A DNA stretch of 60,701 nucleotides from Planctomycetota bacterium (GTDB taxonomy: Bacteria > Planctomycetota > UBA1135 > GCA-002686595): positions 129,810 to 190,510 of the forward strand of contig NYUD01000019.1 in assembly GCA_002683825.1 (NCBI GenBank). Direction: 5' to 3'. Below the pieces are notes generated by a model. That model did no database searches and was not told where the DNA came from. It was given only the letters and a program-made list of their open reading frames with translations. Shown here one piece after another: positions 42,902 to 51,507 of this stretch. The first letter of the stretch is position 1, and the number at the start of each line of letters is the position of its first letter. The position numbers and the translations under genes are program-made.

Positions 42902-43229
42902 CGACCGCTCTCAGCCCGGATGCATCCGGGGAGGGAGCTGTGGGCAGGCTCCAGCAAATGCGGAACCGCTCCCCAATGGCAGCCCGAGCCTCCCGGTCGA
43001 GGCCCCGGCCGTCGCAGACCTGGATCCCTGATCCAGAACCAGGACAGCCTTTTCGAAGTGCAAGGGGTTCGTGGGCGGCCCGATTTCATCCGCTTCGGCT
43101 CCAACATACGGGTCCATAGCATGCCGAGGTGAAAGATCTTACGTCCGTGGCATCGGTTTGAAAGGCCGCCTCCTCATACCATCTCTCCCGGCCTTCACTT
43201 CCCACCGCTTTCCGACCGAATCAAGGGGG
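42902..43229. other. 328-base gene-free gap with a 16-bp perfect palindrome and a 7-bp hairpin
   Basis: The gap separates the divergent ABC exporter (start 42901) and membrane protein (start 43230). No short ORF in it looks coding. It holds CCCGGATGCATCCGGG (42915-42930), a perfect 16-bp palindrome 14 bases upstream of the exporter start, and CTGGATC-CCT-GATCCAG (43020-43036), a tight hairpin. Neither is followed by a T-run. The palindrome is well placed to be an operator for the exporter gene. Confidence 0.45.
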
Positions 43230-44207
43230 ATGCATGCCCCGCAAACCCCGCAGGATCTCAGCCAGCAGCTCGGTTGGCGCTCGGCCATCGCCGGCGCGGT
43301 CCTTTGGGTGGTGTTTGCGCTGGCCTTGAATCCGACCTTGCCCGGGACGAGCTGGGCCGAGCTGGAACTCTTTTTTGCCGTTCTCGTTCTGGTTCCGATC
43401 GGTCTGGCCCTCTGCGTGCCGACGACCTGGACCAGCCTGCGGGCGTGGCGTGTCGCCTGTGCGCTACAGCCCTTGGCGGCCACGACACTGATCCTCTCCT
43501 GGACGGCGCCTGCCGGGCCGACCGCGTTCTTGTTGGCATTGCCGTGGTTTGCTCTGACGTCTTTTGCCGGCTTCCTCGGGTTGGCACGCATGCGCCGTCG
43601 CGGTTTTCGTCCCCCCGGAGAGTCGTGCGTGGACGTCGCGCTGCTCTCCATCGCCGTGGGTGGAATATGGACTCTGCTCTCCCGGCGCGCCGCCCTGCCG
43701 CTGGACTGGCACTACTCCGACATGCTCGCCGAGGCGGCGTACTTTCAAGGCGTCAGTTTCTTGATTCTTCTGGCCACGGGACTCGCATCTCCCCGGTTCT
43801 CTTCGACCTTCGCCGCGTGGAGTCAGGTCAGCGTTCTGGGCGGCTTTGCTGCGGTACTTTTCCTTCGGTGTAGCGCGCTGATCGGGCCATCCGCCATGCC
43901 CAACGCGTGGGCGGACATCCTGACGATGATCTCGTGCCTCGTGTGCGCCGGCCTTCAAGCTTGGGGCGCGTATCGCGTGACGGCCCACGGCGCTCTTCGT
44001 CTTCTGTGGGGACTGTCGGCGCTGTATCTCCTGGCCGGAGCTTCTCTCGGTCTCTTCAAAGCCCTTGGCGCAGCCATGCAGGGCGGAGTCGCGTCGCCGA
44101 AATTTGTGCTGGAAGGCCGGTTTGTTCTGCCTGGCTTTGCCCTTGCGGCAGTGATTGCCTGGAACTTGGCGCGCCGCGCGAAGCCGGCTGAACTTCCGAA
44201 CCGCTAG
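43230..44207 (+). CDS. Multi-pass membrane protein, YndJ-like
   Basis: 325 residues from the ATG at 43230, preceded by AAGGGGGA; the longer open frame is unlikely because it begins in a stem-rich intergenic region. About nine hydrophobic segments (for example AIAGAVLWVVFALALN, LFFAVLVLVPIGLALCVP, GLSALYLLAGASLGLFKALG). The pattern, including a central HYSDMLAEAAYFQGVSFLIL, resembles the YndJ-like family of unknown function. Stands alone on its strand and is convergent with the secreted protein gene at 44236. Confidence 0.7.
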   Translation: MHAPQTPQDLSQQLGWRSAIAGAVLWVVFALALNPTLPGTSWAELELFFAVLVLVPIGLALCVPTTWTSLRAWRVACALQPLAATTLILSWTAPAGPTAFLLALPWFALTSFAGFLGLARMRRRGFRPPGESCVDVALLSIAVGGIWTLLSRRAALPLDWHYSDMLAEAAYFQGVSFLILLATGLASPRFSSTFAAWSQVSVLGGFAAVLFLRCSALIGPSAMPNAWADILTMISCLVCAGLQAWGAYRVTAHGALRLLWGLSALYLLAGASLGLFKALGAAMQGGVASPKFVLEGRFVLPGFALAAVIAWNLARRAKPAELPNR

Positions 44208-44235
44208 ACGAGATTGCGTTGCGCTCGCACAGGGC

Positions 44236-45996
44236 CTACCGCGCCTGAAACGTGAAATGCACCGCGTCCTTCGTGCGGGAGATCTTCTGGATCAGCGTTC
44301 CCTGAAAATAGGATCCGACGACCTCCTTCTCAGGAAGCTCCAGCGTGGAGAGGTCGTGAAGCCCGGGGATTCCCGTGGTAACGGGAAGCATCTGTGCAAG
44401 GAGGCGCATCACCCCGATCGTCGACTCGATCGTGGTTCGCGTGTCGCTGATGGAGACCAGTCCGACTTCGGGTCCGCACGCGGCAAGGACACCGTGAAAA
44501 CGGCTCAGGTGGGACTTGTCTGCTACGTCCACTTCGGCGCGGCTCAGCAGGTTGTGCAGTGGAGTGGAGGACGTGGCGCAGAGAAGATTGTCATCCGTGA
44601 AGCTCCACATGAGGGACTGCTCGTCCAGGCCCACCGAGTGGCAGGTGTAGTCCTGAAAATCCTCCTCTTCGACCAGGCCGCTGACGCCCGCGATCATCAG
44701 CAGCTTCTCGAGCGCATCTTCCACCGCATAGGGGTCCGCGAGACCGACCAGGAACCCACCCGACTCGTTGAAGAGGTCGCGAGAAGCGAGCGCGGCGGTG
44801 GAGAGTGCCGGCACACCCTCGGCCTCGATGCCGAGCTGTTCGAGAGGGTTCTTGATCTCACCCTCGGGCACCGGCATGGAAAAGGAGGCGAAGTCACCCG
44901 TGAATTGCAACAGCAGCTCTTCTTCAAGATCGAAGCCCCACAGGTCGCGGGCTGATTGCAAGCCCTGCAACACGTTGTCATAGCCCTCTTGAGTGAAAGA
45001 GGAAAGCACTTCGAGGCACAATTGCCATGCCCCGGCCACGTCGTAGTTGCAAAGCGAGAGGCTGCTACAAGCGTTTGGAAGACGCTTCAACATGCCGATC
45101 GGCGCCGGACCCAGGAGGTCCGCGAAGTCGCCGATCACCGTGTCATGTGGAATGTGAAGCCCAATGGAGAAATCCAGATTCTCTCCGAGCCCGACGTCTA
45201 CGTTGAGATAGGCCCAGGCCACGTCGAGAAACCCCAGCTCGGTAGTGACGCCCAGCGCTTCCTCACCCATTTCTCTCGAAAGCGTGTGGAAGAGCACTTC
45301 GCCGTTCAGTGTGACGGAAAGCGCAGGCGGACTCGGCCACCCGCGCGATGCAGCGTCATGGGCGTCTGTGTCCAGGAAGCCGTCGTCTTCTTCCACGCCC
45401 TTGAGCTTGTCGATGATCTCGCGAACTCGGTCGATGATGCTCTCCGGATCCTCGTGCGCTACGAATCCGAAGGTGCCTTCGACTCCGAAGAGGGCCAGGT
45501 TCATTTCCCCGCCGAGGCCGTCGACCAAGAGGGCCGTGACCCCACCGTGTTCGAGAATGGAGCGGTCGGGCGAGAGCTCTTCGATCTCGTTCCAGACCAG
45601 ATCGAAGAAATCCTCGAAGCTTCCCCCCTGCTTGCCGGCGTCGACGAGCCCGCACACTTCCCAGCCATACCGGCTGTTGGTGATCCCAAGGGCCACCGGG
45701 CCGTGGATTGAGGAGGCCACCTCGATCGGATCGATACCGATCCCATCCAGGTCCACGTTATTCGCAATGACCTCTGCGAAGAGCTCGTAGAGGGCCCTCC
45801 AGCTCGCGTCCTTCGTGAACTGGATCCAGGTGTTCTGCGCGGCCCGCGTGCGGATTTCGTCCCAGCCCGCCGTCGAGAGCACCGCGACGGCGTTGTCCGG
45901 CATGGCGCGCAGCAGGCGCTGGACCTGGTGACCACCCCCTTCTTGGGGGCCCGGGGCCGGGAGGGCGATCAGGGGGGTGAGAAAGAGACCGATCAT
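44236..45996 (-). CDS. Secreted acidic protein of unknown function
   Basis: 586 residues with a short signal peptide (MIGLFLTPLIALPAPG). The protein is acidic and mixed alpha/beta, with recurring 'LDEQSLMWSFTDDNLLCATSSTP'-like strand-turn segments and the opening RAMPDNAVAVLSTAGWDEI. This layout resembles large exported proteins of the DUF3352 type, but I cannot confirm that assignment. No catalytic motif was seen. An 8-bp hairpin (46074-46095) lies in its probable leader. The gene is isolated between convergent and same-strand neighbours. Confidence 0.65.
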   Translation of the reverse strand: MIGLFLTPLIALPAPGPQEGGGHQVQRLLRAMPDNAVAVLSTAGWDEIRTRAAQNTWIQFTKDASWRALYELFAEVIANNVDLDGIGIDPIEVASSIHGPVALGITNSRYGWEVCGLVDAGKQGGSFEDFFDLVWNEIEELSPDRSILEHGGVTALLVDGLGGEMNLALFGVEGTFGFVAHEDPESIIDRVREIIDKLKGVEEDDGFLDTDAHDAASRGWPSPPALSVTLNGEVLFHTLSREMGEEALGVTTELGFLDVAWAYLNVDVGLGENLDFSIGLHIPHDTVIGDFADLLGPAPIGMLKRLPNACSSLSLCNYDVAGAWQLCLEVLSSFTQEGYDNVLQGLQSARDLWGFDLEEELLLQFTGDFASFSMPVPEGEIKNPLEQLGIEAEGVPALSTAALASRDLFNESGGFLVGLADPYAVEDALEKLLMIAGVSGLVEEEDFQDYTCHSVGLDEQSLMWSFTDDNLLCATSSTPLHNLLSRAEVDVADKSHLSRFHGVLAACGPEVGLVSISDTRTTIESTIGVMRLLAQMLPVTTGIPGLHDLSTLELPEKEVVGSYFQGTLIQKISRTKDAVHFTFQAR

Positions 45997-46073
45997 GAAG
46001 AGTGGGTGGGGAGCCCGGACCGGGTGGAGAACTTCCTTTTCGGTCGGGGGCGTGAAAACATACGCATTTCGTA

Positions 46074-46095
46074 GGCCGAAAGGCTTGTTTCGGCC
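46074..46095. other. 8-bp perfect hairpin upstream of the secreted acidic protein gene
   Basis: GGCCGAAA (46074-46081) pairs with TTTCGGCC (46088-46095) across GGCTTG, about 80 bases before the start at 45996 on the minus strand. Minus-strand sequence after the stem has no T-run, so it is a poor terminator for the pentapeptide gene and more likely a leader structure. Confidence 0.4.
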
Positions 46096-46269
46096 TCAAA
46101 AAGGACCTGGAAAGAGCCTCCGGAGCTGGTGTCAGGCATGGTCGGGGGGCGCCGCCGTCCGGGTCGTGGGCTCATTTCGGGCGTGGAAACGGCGCGGAGG
46201 CCCTATACGGTCGGTCTTCCGTTTCTTTCTGGATCGCTGCGGAAAGCCCTCCTGCCGCAGGCCGGCCCC

Positions 46270-46779
46270 CTAGGGGGATTCGGGTACGACCCGGTTGTTC
46301 CTGAATCGGGTGTACCTGACGGTGCTCGGCAGGTTCCAGGCGTGGCGGCACTCGCCCCGCTCCTTTCTCGCGCCTCCGAGCAGCGCTCCGTAGAGCACGT
46401 CGCGGTTGGTGATAGCCCAGCCGATCTCGGTCCCGCGCAGGTCCGTGTTGCGCAGGTCCGTAAAGCGCAGATCCGCACCGGGAAGCCGTGTGCCTACACT
46501 GGCGTTCGAGCGCAGGTTCGCGCCGCGCAGATCGGAGTAACGCAGATCCGCCCCGGCGAGGTCGGCGCCGCGTAGGTCGGCGCCGCGCAGGTCGACGTCC
46601 CGCAGATCCGCGCCGGTAAGATCGGCCCCGCGCAGGTCCGCCTGGCGCAGGTCGGCTCCGAGGAAGTTCGCACCCATGAGCCGCGCGTCCCGCAGGTTTC
46701 GTCCCTGCCAACACGACCTCGAGAGGTCGGCGTTTTGATAGTCCAGGGGGGGCCCGGCTCCGGGCACGGAAGGTCGCAT
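46270..46779 (-). CDS. Pentapeptide-repeat protein
   Basis: 169 residues. About 16 tandem A(D/N)LxX units run from residue 15 to 115 (for example ADLRQADLRGADLTGADLRD), which fold into a right-handed quadrilateral beta-helix. Members such as Qnr and MfpA mimic DNA and bind gyrase, but most have unknown partners, and this one lacks the typical loop insertions of Qnr. The non-repeat C-terminus (ARKERGECRHAWNLPSTVRYTRFR) is basic. No signal peptide, so it is probably cytoplasmic. Divergent from a 5'-3' exonuclease with 153 bases between starts. Confidence 0.88.
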   Translation of the reverse strand: MRPSVPGAGPPLDYQNADLSRSCWQGRNLRDARLMGANFLGADLRQADLRGADLTGADLRDVDLRGADLRGADLAGADLRYSDLRGANLRSNASVGTRLPGADLRFTDLRNTDLRGTEIGWAITNRDVLYGALLGGARKERGECRHAWNLPSTVRYTRFRNNRVVPESP

Positions 46780-46932
46780 GGGAGGGCAACAGATTCAAAC
46801 TTCGTGCCGATGGCCCTCCGACGGTCCCAGGGGGTGCGGGAGCCGATTGCGTCCAGATTCCCAAAGGCGGACATCCAGGAACCGGACGGAGTGGGCTAGG
46901 CCACCCCACGACGATCGTGCCATGATTCCCCC

Positions 46933-47811
46933 GTGCGCGTTCACCTTGTCGATGGGACTTACGAGCTTTTCCGCGGTCACTTCGGTGCGCCACCGGCGAA
47001 GGGGCCGGATGGGGCGGAGGTCGGCGCGACGCGCGGTCTCGGGCGCCAGCTCCTGTCCCTGGTTCGTCGGGACCGGGCGACCCACGTCGCCGTCGCCTTC
47101 GACAGCGTGATCGAGTCTTTTCGCAATGACCTCTTCGGTGGATACAAGAGTGGCGAGGGCATCGACCCGGATCTGCTCATGCAGTTCGCCTGGGCTGAAG
47201 AGCTGGCCCGGGCCCTGGGTTTTGTCACATGGTCGATGGTGGAGTTCGAGGCGGACGATGCGCTGGCGACCGCGGCTCGTCGTTTCGCGGCCCTGGAAGA
47301 GGTCGATCAGGTTCGCATCGCATCCCCTGACAAGGACCTGGCCCAGTGCGTTCAAGGTCAACGGGTCGTCGGCCTCGACGTTCGCCGCGACAAGCTGATC
47401 GACGAGGCGGCGGTCGAGGAGAAGTTCGGTATTTCGCCGCTGGCCATTCCCGACTATCTGGCCCTGGTAGGAGACAGCGCCGACGGCATTCCCGGAATCC
47501 CGCGTTGGGGCGCGAAGTCCAGCTCTCTGCTTCTGGCCGAGTACGGAACGGTCGAAGCCATTCCGCGCGATCCCGGCGTCTGGAACGTGAAGGTTCGGGG
47601 AGCGGGCGCATTGGCCCGGGAACTCGGCGAGAACGAAGACGAGCTGGCGCTCTACAAGCGGCTCGCGACTCTGCGTCTGGACGTGCCTTTGAAGGAAGAC
47701 CTGGCTGCGCTCGAGTGGAAGGGTCCAGATGTCGCGCGCCTGGAGGCGATTTGCGCGCAACTTGGGGACGAACGCCTCATGGCGCAGGCCCGCAAGCTCT
47801 CTCCCGGTTGA
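46933..47811 (+). CDS. Stand-alone 5'-3' exonuclease / flap-endonuclease-like protein
   Basis: 292 residues from a GTG at 46933. Homologous to the N-terminal nuclease of DNA polymerase I and to XNI. Metal-binding acidic motifs in order: VDGTYELFRG (Asp), AVAFDS, VEFEADDALATAA, IASPDKDLAQCV and ALVGDSADGIPGIPRWG. The helix-hairpin-helix GIPGIPRWGAKS for duplex contact is present. No polymerase domain follows. Expected role: removal of RNA primers or flaps. The adjacent downstream lipoprotein gene is about 100 bases away. The GTG start is supported by the conserved MRVHLVDG beginning. Confidence 0.87.
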   Translation: MRVHLVDGTYELFRGHFGAPPAKGPDGAEVGATRGLGRQLLSLVRRDRATHVAVAFDSVIESFRNDLFGGYKSGEGIDPDLLMQFAWAEELARALGFVTWSMVEFEADDALATAARRFAALEEVDQVRIASPDKDLAQCVQGQRVVGLDVRRDKLIDEAAVEEKFGISPLAIPDYLALVGDSADGIPGIPRWGAKSSSLLLAEYGTVEAIPRDPGVWNVKVRGAGALARELGENEDELALYKRLATLRLDVPLKEDLAALEWKGPDVARLEAICAQLGDERLMAQARKLSPG

Positions 47812-47912
47812 GGATCCTTCAATGTCCTTCCAAGAGACGGCGCGATCCGCATACTGCGGGGCCCTCCGACGAGGGGCCTCACCCGGTTTCACCACTCGAC
47901 CACGATCCATCG

Positions 47913-48161
47913 ATGAAGAAATCCCGTATTGCAGCGGTCGCCTTGGCCTCATTCCTCTTCGCCGCTTCCTGCATCGGTTCGAACAAGGCCTTCAATTCGG
48001 TTCACACGTGGAACGAGAACGCCACGGAAAGCAAGTGGGGTCGAGAAGCCGTCCACGTGGTCTTCTGGGTTACTCTCGTCTACCCTCTGTGCCTGGCCGG
48101 TGACATTGTATTGTTCAACAGCTTCGAGTTCTGGGGCGGCGAGAACCCGATCTCCGATTAG
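47913..48161 (+). CDS. Small DUF3332-like lipoprotein
   Basis: 82 residues, too short to stand out. The N-terminus MKKSRIAAVALASFLFAASC is a lipoprotein signal with lipidated Cys at position 20. The mature part (NKAFNSVHTWNENATESKWG, then a hydrophobic VVFWVTLVYPLCLAGDIVLF, then NSFEFWGGENPI) matches the DUF3332 family of unknown function. It ends nine bases before the next gene, so the two may be co-transcribed. Confidence 0.8.
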   Translation: MKKSRIAAVALASFLFAASCIGSNKAFNSVHTWNENATESKWGREAVHVVFWVTLVYPLCLAGDIVLFNSFEFWGGENPISD

Positions 48162-48170
48162 GAGCCTGAT

Positions 48171-49064
48171 GTGAATCGTCGTTGCCTTGTCCAAGCTACC
48201 TGCGCCGGCGCCCTCTTGCCGTTCCTTCCCGGTCGGGGAAGGCGCGGCGAATCCTTCAAGCTCACCTACGCGCCGCACTTCGGCATGTTCCGCCACCACG
48301 CGGGTGATGATCCGCTGGACCAGCTGCGCTTCATCGCCGACGAGGGGTTTGGCGCTCTCGAAGACAACGGCATGTCGGGGCGTCCGGTCGAGCTTCAGGA
48401 GAAAATCGCCGGGACGATGGAGGATCTCGGCCTGGAGATGGGTGTCTTCGTGGCCCACGCCCACTTTGGCAAGGTGACGTTTGCCTCCGACGGCAAGGAC
48501 GAGCGCGAGCGGATTCAAGAGGACATGAAGCGGGCCGTCGAGGTGGCCAAGCGAGTCAACGCGCGCTGGTGTACCGTCGTTCCGGGCGCCTATTCCAAAC
48601 GTCTCCAGTGGGACTATCAGACCGCCAACGTCATCGACAACCTGAAGCGCGCCGCCGAAATCTGTGAACCCGCCGGTTTGACGATGGTGCTCGAGCCCCT
48701 CAATCCCTATCGAGACCATCCGGGCCTCTTTCTGACGAAGATCCCCCAGGCCTTCATGATCTGCCGCGCGGTGGGCAGCCCCTCCTGCAAGATCCTCGAC
48801 GACCTCTATCACCAGCAGATCACGGAGGGGAACCTCATACCGAACGTGGATCGAGCCTGGAACGAGATAGCTTACTTTCAGGTGGGAGACAACCCGGGCC
48901 GCAAGGAGCCCACGACCGGCGAGATCAACTACAAGAACGTCTTCCGCCACATCCACGCCAAGGGGTTCGAGGGGATTGTCGGCATGGAGCACGGGAATTC
49001 GCGGGCGGGCAAGGAAGGGGAACGCGCCGTGATCGAGGCTTACCGGGCTTGCGACGGGTTTTGA
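48171..49064 (+). CDS. Hydroxypyruvate-isomerase-like TIM-barrel protein (xylose-isomerase-like)
   Basis: 297 residues from a GTG at 48171. After a short leader with an Arg pair (MNRRCLVQATCAGALLPFLPG), which may be a weak Tat-type or other export signal, the sequence is a TIM-barrel of the sugar isomerase/epimerase superfamily. Metal ligands fit the hydroxypyruvate isomerase pattern: Glu in TMVLEPLNPY, Asp/His in KILDDLYHQQI, and Glu in IVGMEHGNS. The usual cytoplasmic enzyme interconverts hydroxypyruvate and tartronate semialdehyde; the leader suggests an exported variant with another keto-sugar substrate, as seen in planctomycetes. Confidence 0.82.
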   Translation: MNRRCLVQATCAGALLPFLPGRGRRGESFKLTYAPHFGMFRHHAGDDPLDQLRFIADEGFGALEDNGMSGRPVELQEKIAGTMEDLGLEMGVFVAHAHFGKVTFASDGKDERERIQEDMKRAVEVAKRVNARWCTVVPGAYSKRLQWDYQTANVIDNLKRAAEICEPAGLTMVLEPLNPYRDHPGLFLTKIPQAFMICRAVGSPSCKILDDLYHQQITEGNLIPNVDRAWNEIAYFQVGDNPGRKEPTTGEINYKNVFRHIHAKGFEGIVGMEHGNSRAGKEGERAVIEAYRACDGF

Positions 49065-49139
49065 GGGCAGGGGTGGAGGAATGTCGGTGACAACAGTGTG
49101 TTTCGTCTGGCGGTTCCAGCTCCCGCGGACCCTCTCCGA

Positions 49140-49865
49140 TCAACCCTTGGCTATCCCCAGGAATCCTCCAAGTCCGCGGGGAAGTTTCATCTTGCCGTAG
49201 CTCTGCAGGTGGCGCGCGCGAAAACCGGCCGCGCGCAGTTCCTCGGCCACCAGCGCCGGGGCGTAGAGTTTTTGTTTGTGGGTTTCTTGGCTGCGGCGAT
49301 AGCTGTTGCCGCGTTTGCGAAACACGGTCATGTGGCGTGTGAGCTCGAGGCGCTCTCGATCGTATTCCCGCTCGAGCAGGATCGCCCAGTCCTTTCCCTG
49401 TCGGAAGGCGTGGTTGCGCCCGTCCATGCGCGCCGGCCCGGCCAGGTCGAAAAGGAAGACGCCGCCGGGGCGTAACGCGCGGTGGATTCGGTGGAAGATC
49501 TTCGGCAAGGCATCCGGTTCACAGGGCGGATCGAAGACGTAGTTGAACACCTCACCGATCGCTGTCAGGGCGTCACAGGGTGCGAGCTCGACGTCCAGGA
49601 AGGATCCTTGTCGGAACCGGGCCCGTGGGGCCCTTTTTCTTGCGAGAGCGATCATGGCCGCCGAGAAATCGATCCCCTCCGCCTCGTAGCCGGCGTCGGT
49701 CAGGGCCCGCGTCCAGATTCCGCTCCCGCAGCCGAGATCGCAAACCCGTCCGCGAGAGACCCCGTTTTTTCGGAGAAGATCGAGTAACCCGGGTGCCGAA
49801 TCGCTTGCAAAACCACCGAAACCCACATCGTGGACGTAGGCCAGGTCCTCCTCATAGGCGCCCAT
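49140..49865 (-). CDS. Class I SAM-dependent methyltransferase
   Basis: 241 residues. The SAM-binding motif I is VCDLGCGSGIWTRALTD (about residues 41-57), followed by AEGIDFSAAMIALARKRAP (motif II) and a GEVFNYVFDPP/LRPGGVFLFDLAGP region (motifs IV-V). Substrate specificity cannot be read. It stands alone: convergent with the isomerase-like gene (75 bases) and divergent from the DUF2868 gene (100 bases). Confidence 0.85.
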   Translation of the reverse strand: MGAYEEDLAYVHDVGFGGFASDSAPGLLDLLRKNGVSRGRVCDLGCGSGIWTRALTDAGYEAEGIDFSAAMIALARKRAPRARFRQGSFLDVELAPCDALTAIGEVFNYVFDPPCEPDALPKIFHRIHRALRPGGVFLFDLAGPARMDGRNHAFRQGKDWAILLEREYDRERLELTRHMTVFRKRGNSYRRSQETHKQKLYAPALVAEELRAAGFRARHLQSYGKMKLPRGLGGFLGIAKG

Positions 49866-49965
49866 TCCTGCCTCCCGATTCTGCCGCCGCCGGGTCTATT
49901 TCCGTACGATTCGACCCGGGAGATGGGGATTCACGTGCCCGCTTCTCCAGATCACCAGGAACGCC

Positions 49966-51507
49966 GTGTCGAAGCAAGCGCCTTTCCCGACCCCGCCCCA
50001 AAAGAGCGTGCGCCTCACCGAGGAGGAGGTGCAGGCGGTGCTCTTGGTGCGGGCCTTCGAAGAAGCGGACTCCGATGGCACCCTCCTGTCGCGGGGTGAG
50101 CGCCAGCAGGCGGCAAGAACGGCGCAGGCAACCTCGTTCGAGCGTTTCCTCGTACAACGAGCCCGGCCCCTGGTCGAGGCCCTGGAAAGAGAGCTCGCCA
50201 TCCTTCCACGCCTTCGTCGGGCGGTCCGCCTGCGCGTCTCTCTCATCTGGATCGTCCTCGCAGCGCTCGTGCTCGGTCTCGTGTCCAATCTGCTGGGTCC
50301 GGAAAAACGAATCAACGTCATCGCAAATCCATTGGCGGGTCTGATCGTCTGGAACCTGGCGATCTATGTCCTGATCCTCGCGGGCAGCCTGCTGCGTTTC
50401 GCTCCAAGCTCCTCGAGCAAGTGGAACGTTCAACCGGCGCTGAGCCTGGCCACGCGTCTTGCCAGCTGGCCCGCCCGCGCCGCGGGACGGGAGATGGCGG
50501 GCAGCAAGCCGAACGGCATCGCGACCTTGGCTTCCGGTACGGGGCGCTTTCTTGAGACCTGGAACCGCACCGCACGTGTTCTTCTTTCCGCACGCGTTCG
50601 ATCAGCCCTGCACTGTGGAGCCGCCGTCGCCGTGGTGGGGGCGATCGGTGGGATGTATGTGCGGGGGATGCTGTTCGAGTATCAGGCCAGCTGGGAGTCC
50701 ACCTTTCTGACGGCCGACCAGGTGCAAGCGCTCCTGGCGGCCCTCCTCGGGCCGGCTGCCGCCATTTCCGGGATCGCGCTTCCCGATGTGGCCGAGATCC
50801 AGGGCGGGCAGGCCGGCACCGCTGCGGCCTGGATTCATCTGTACGCACTGACCACGGTACTCCTGGTCATCGTCCCGCGAACGCTCCTGTCTCTTTCCTC
50901 GGCCCTGCGTGCGCGCAGCCTTCGTTCTTCCCTCGAACTGCCGATCGACGCGAGTTACTACCGCAGGCTTCAGTCCCAGGGTGGAGGCGGGGAAGTTCGG
51001 GTCCGGATTCTGCCCTACAGCTACGGTCTGAGCGCTCCACGAGGGGACCGGCTGAAGTCGCTGCTACACGACGTCCTCGGGGCTCGCGCTCGCATAACGA
51101 TCGAACCGCCACTGACCTATGGGGAGATACCCGCAGGATTCGAGGAGCTCGGCAGCGGGCCGGCATCCCACGGTTGGCGCATCCTGCTCTTCAACCTGTC
51201 GCAAACGCCCGAGTCGGAGGTGCACGGGGAATTGGTTGAGAAGCTGAAGCGCTCCACCGAGCGCGGGGGGCACATGGTGGTGCTGGCCGACGCTTCTGCC
51301 TGGCGGGAACGGGCCGGCCAATCCCCGGCCTTTGAGCAAAGATTGGTCGAGCACCGCCGTACATGGGACCGTGTGGTCCGAGATGCGGGGTTGCGGGCCG
51401 TTCATCTCGACCTGGACCTGGGTCCGTCCGATGATCTGGTCAGCGAGGTCGAGGCCGGGGTTTACCCGCCGCAACTCGCCAAAGGCACTGCGAAGATCGG
51501 TTCATGA
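49966..51507 (+). CDS. DUF2868 membrane protein
   Basis: 513 residues from a GTG at 49966. Starts with a soluble helical region (LTEEEVQAVLLVRAFEEAD), then membrane segments (VSLIWIVLAALVLGLVSNLL, LIVWNLAIYVLILAGSLLRF, ALHCGAAVAVVGAIGGMYVRG and one around TTVLLVIVPRTLLSLSSAL). A C-terminal soluble domain has the strand VRILPYSYGLS. This is the DUF2868 family, whose genes are characteristically next to a DUF3482 GTPase, as here. It overlaps the GTPase gene by four bases (ATGA). The role of the pair is unknown; a GTP-regulated membrane channel or envelope function has been supposed. Confidence 0.85.
   Translation: MSKQAPFPTPPQKSVRLTEEEVQAVLLVRAFEEADSDGTLLSRGERQQAARTAQATSFERFLVQRARPLVEALERELAILPRLRRAVRLRVSLIWIVLAALVLGLVSNLLGPEKRINVIANPLAGLIVWNLAIYVLILAGSLLRFAPSSSSKWNVQPALSLATRLASWPARAAGREMAGSKPNGIATLASGTGRFLETWNRTARVLLSARVRSALHCGAAVAVVGAIGGMYVRGMLFEYQASWESTFLTADQVQALLAALLGPAAAISGIALPDVAEIQGGQAGTAAAWIHLYALTTVLLVIVPRTLLSLSSALRARSLRSSLELPIDASYYRRLQSQGGGGEVRVRILPYSYGLSAPRGDRLKSLLHDVLGARARITIEPPLTYGEIPAGFEELGSGPASHGWRILLFNLSQTPESEVHGELVEKLKRSTERGGHMVVLADASAWRERAGQSPAFEQRLVEHRRTWDRVVRDAGLRAVHLDLDLGPSDDLVSEVEAGVYPPQLAKGTAKIGS

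Noticed and set aside
42898..43122. Short minus-strand open frames of 68 and 74 codons upstream of the exporter
   Set aside because: Composition is biased to Pro/Gly/Arg, no ribosome site, and they span palindromes and hairpins of the regulatory gap.
46430..46740. Short tandem repeats with 15-base periodicity, considered as a CRISPR or minisatellite
   Set aside because: The periodicity is that of pentapeptide codons (A-D-L-R-x) in a clear coding frame.
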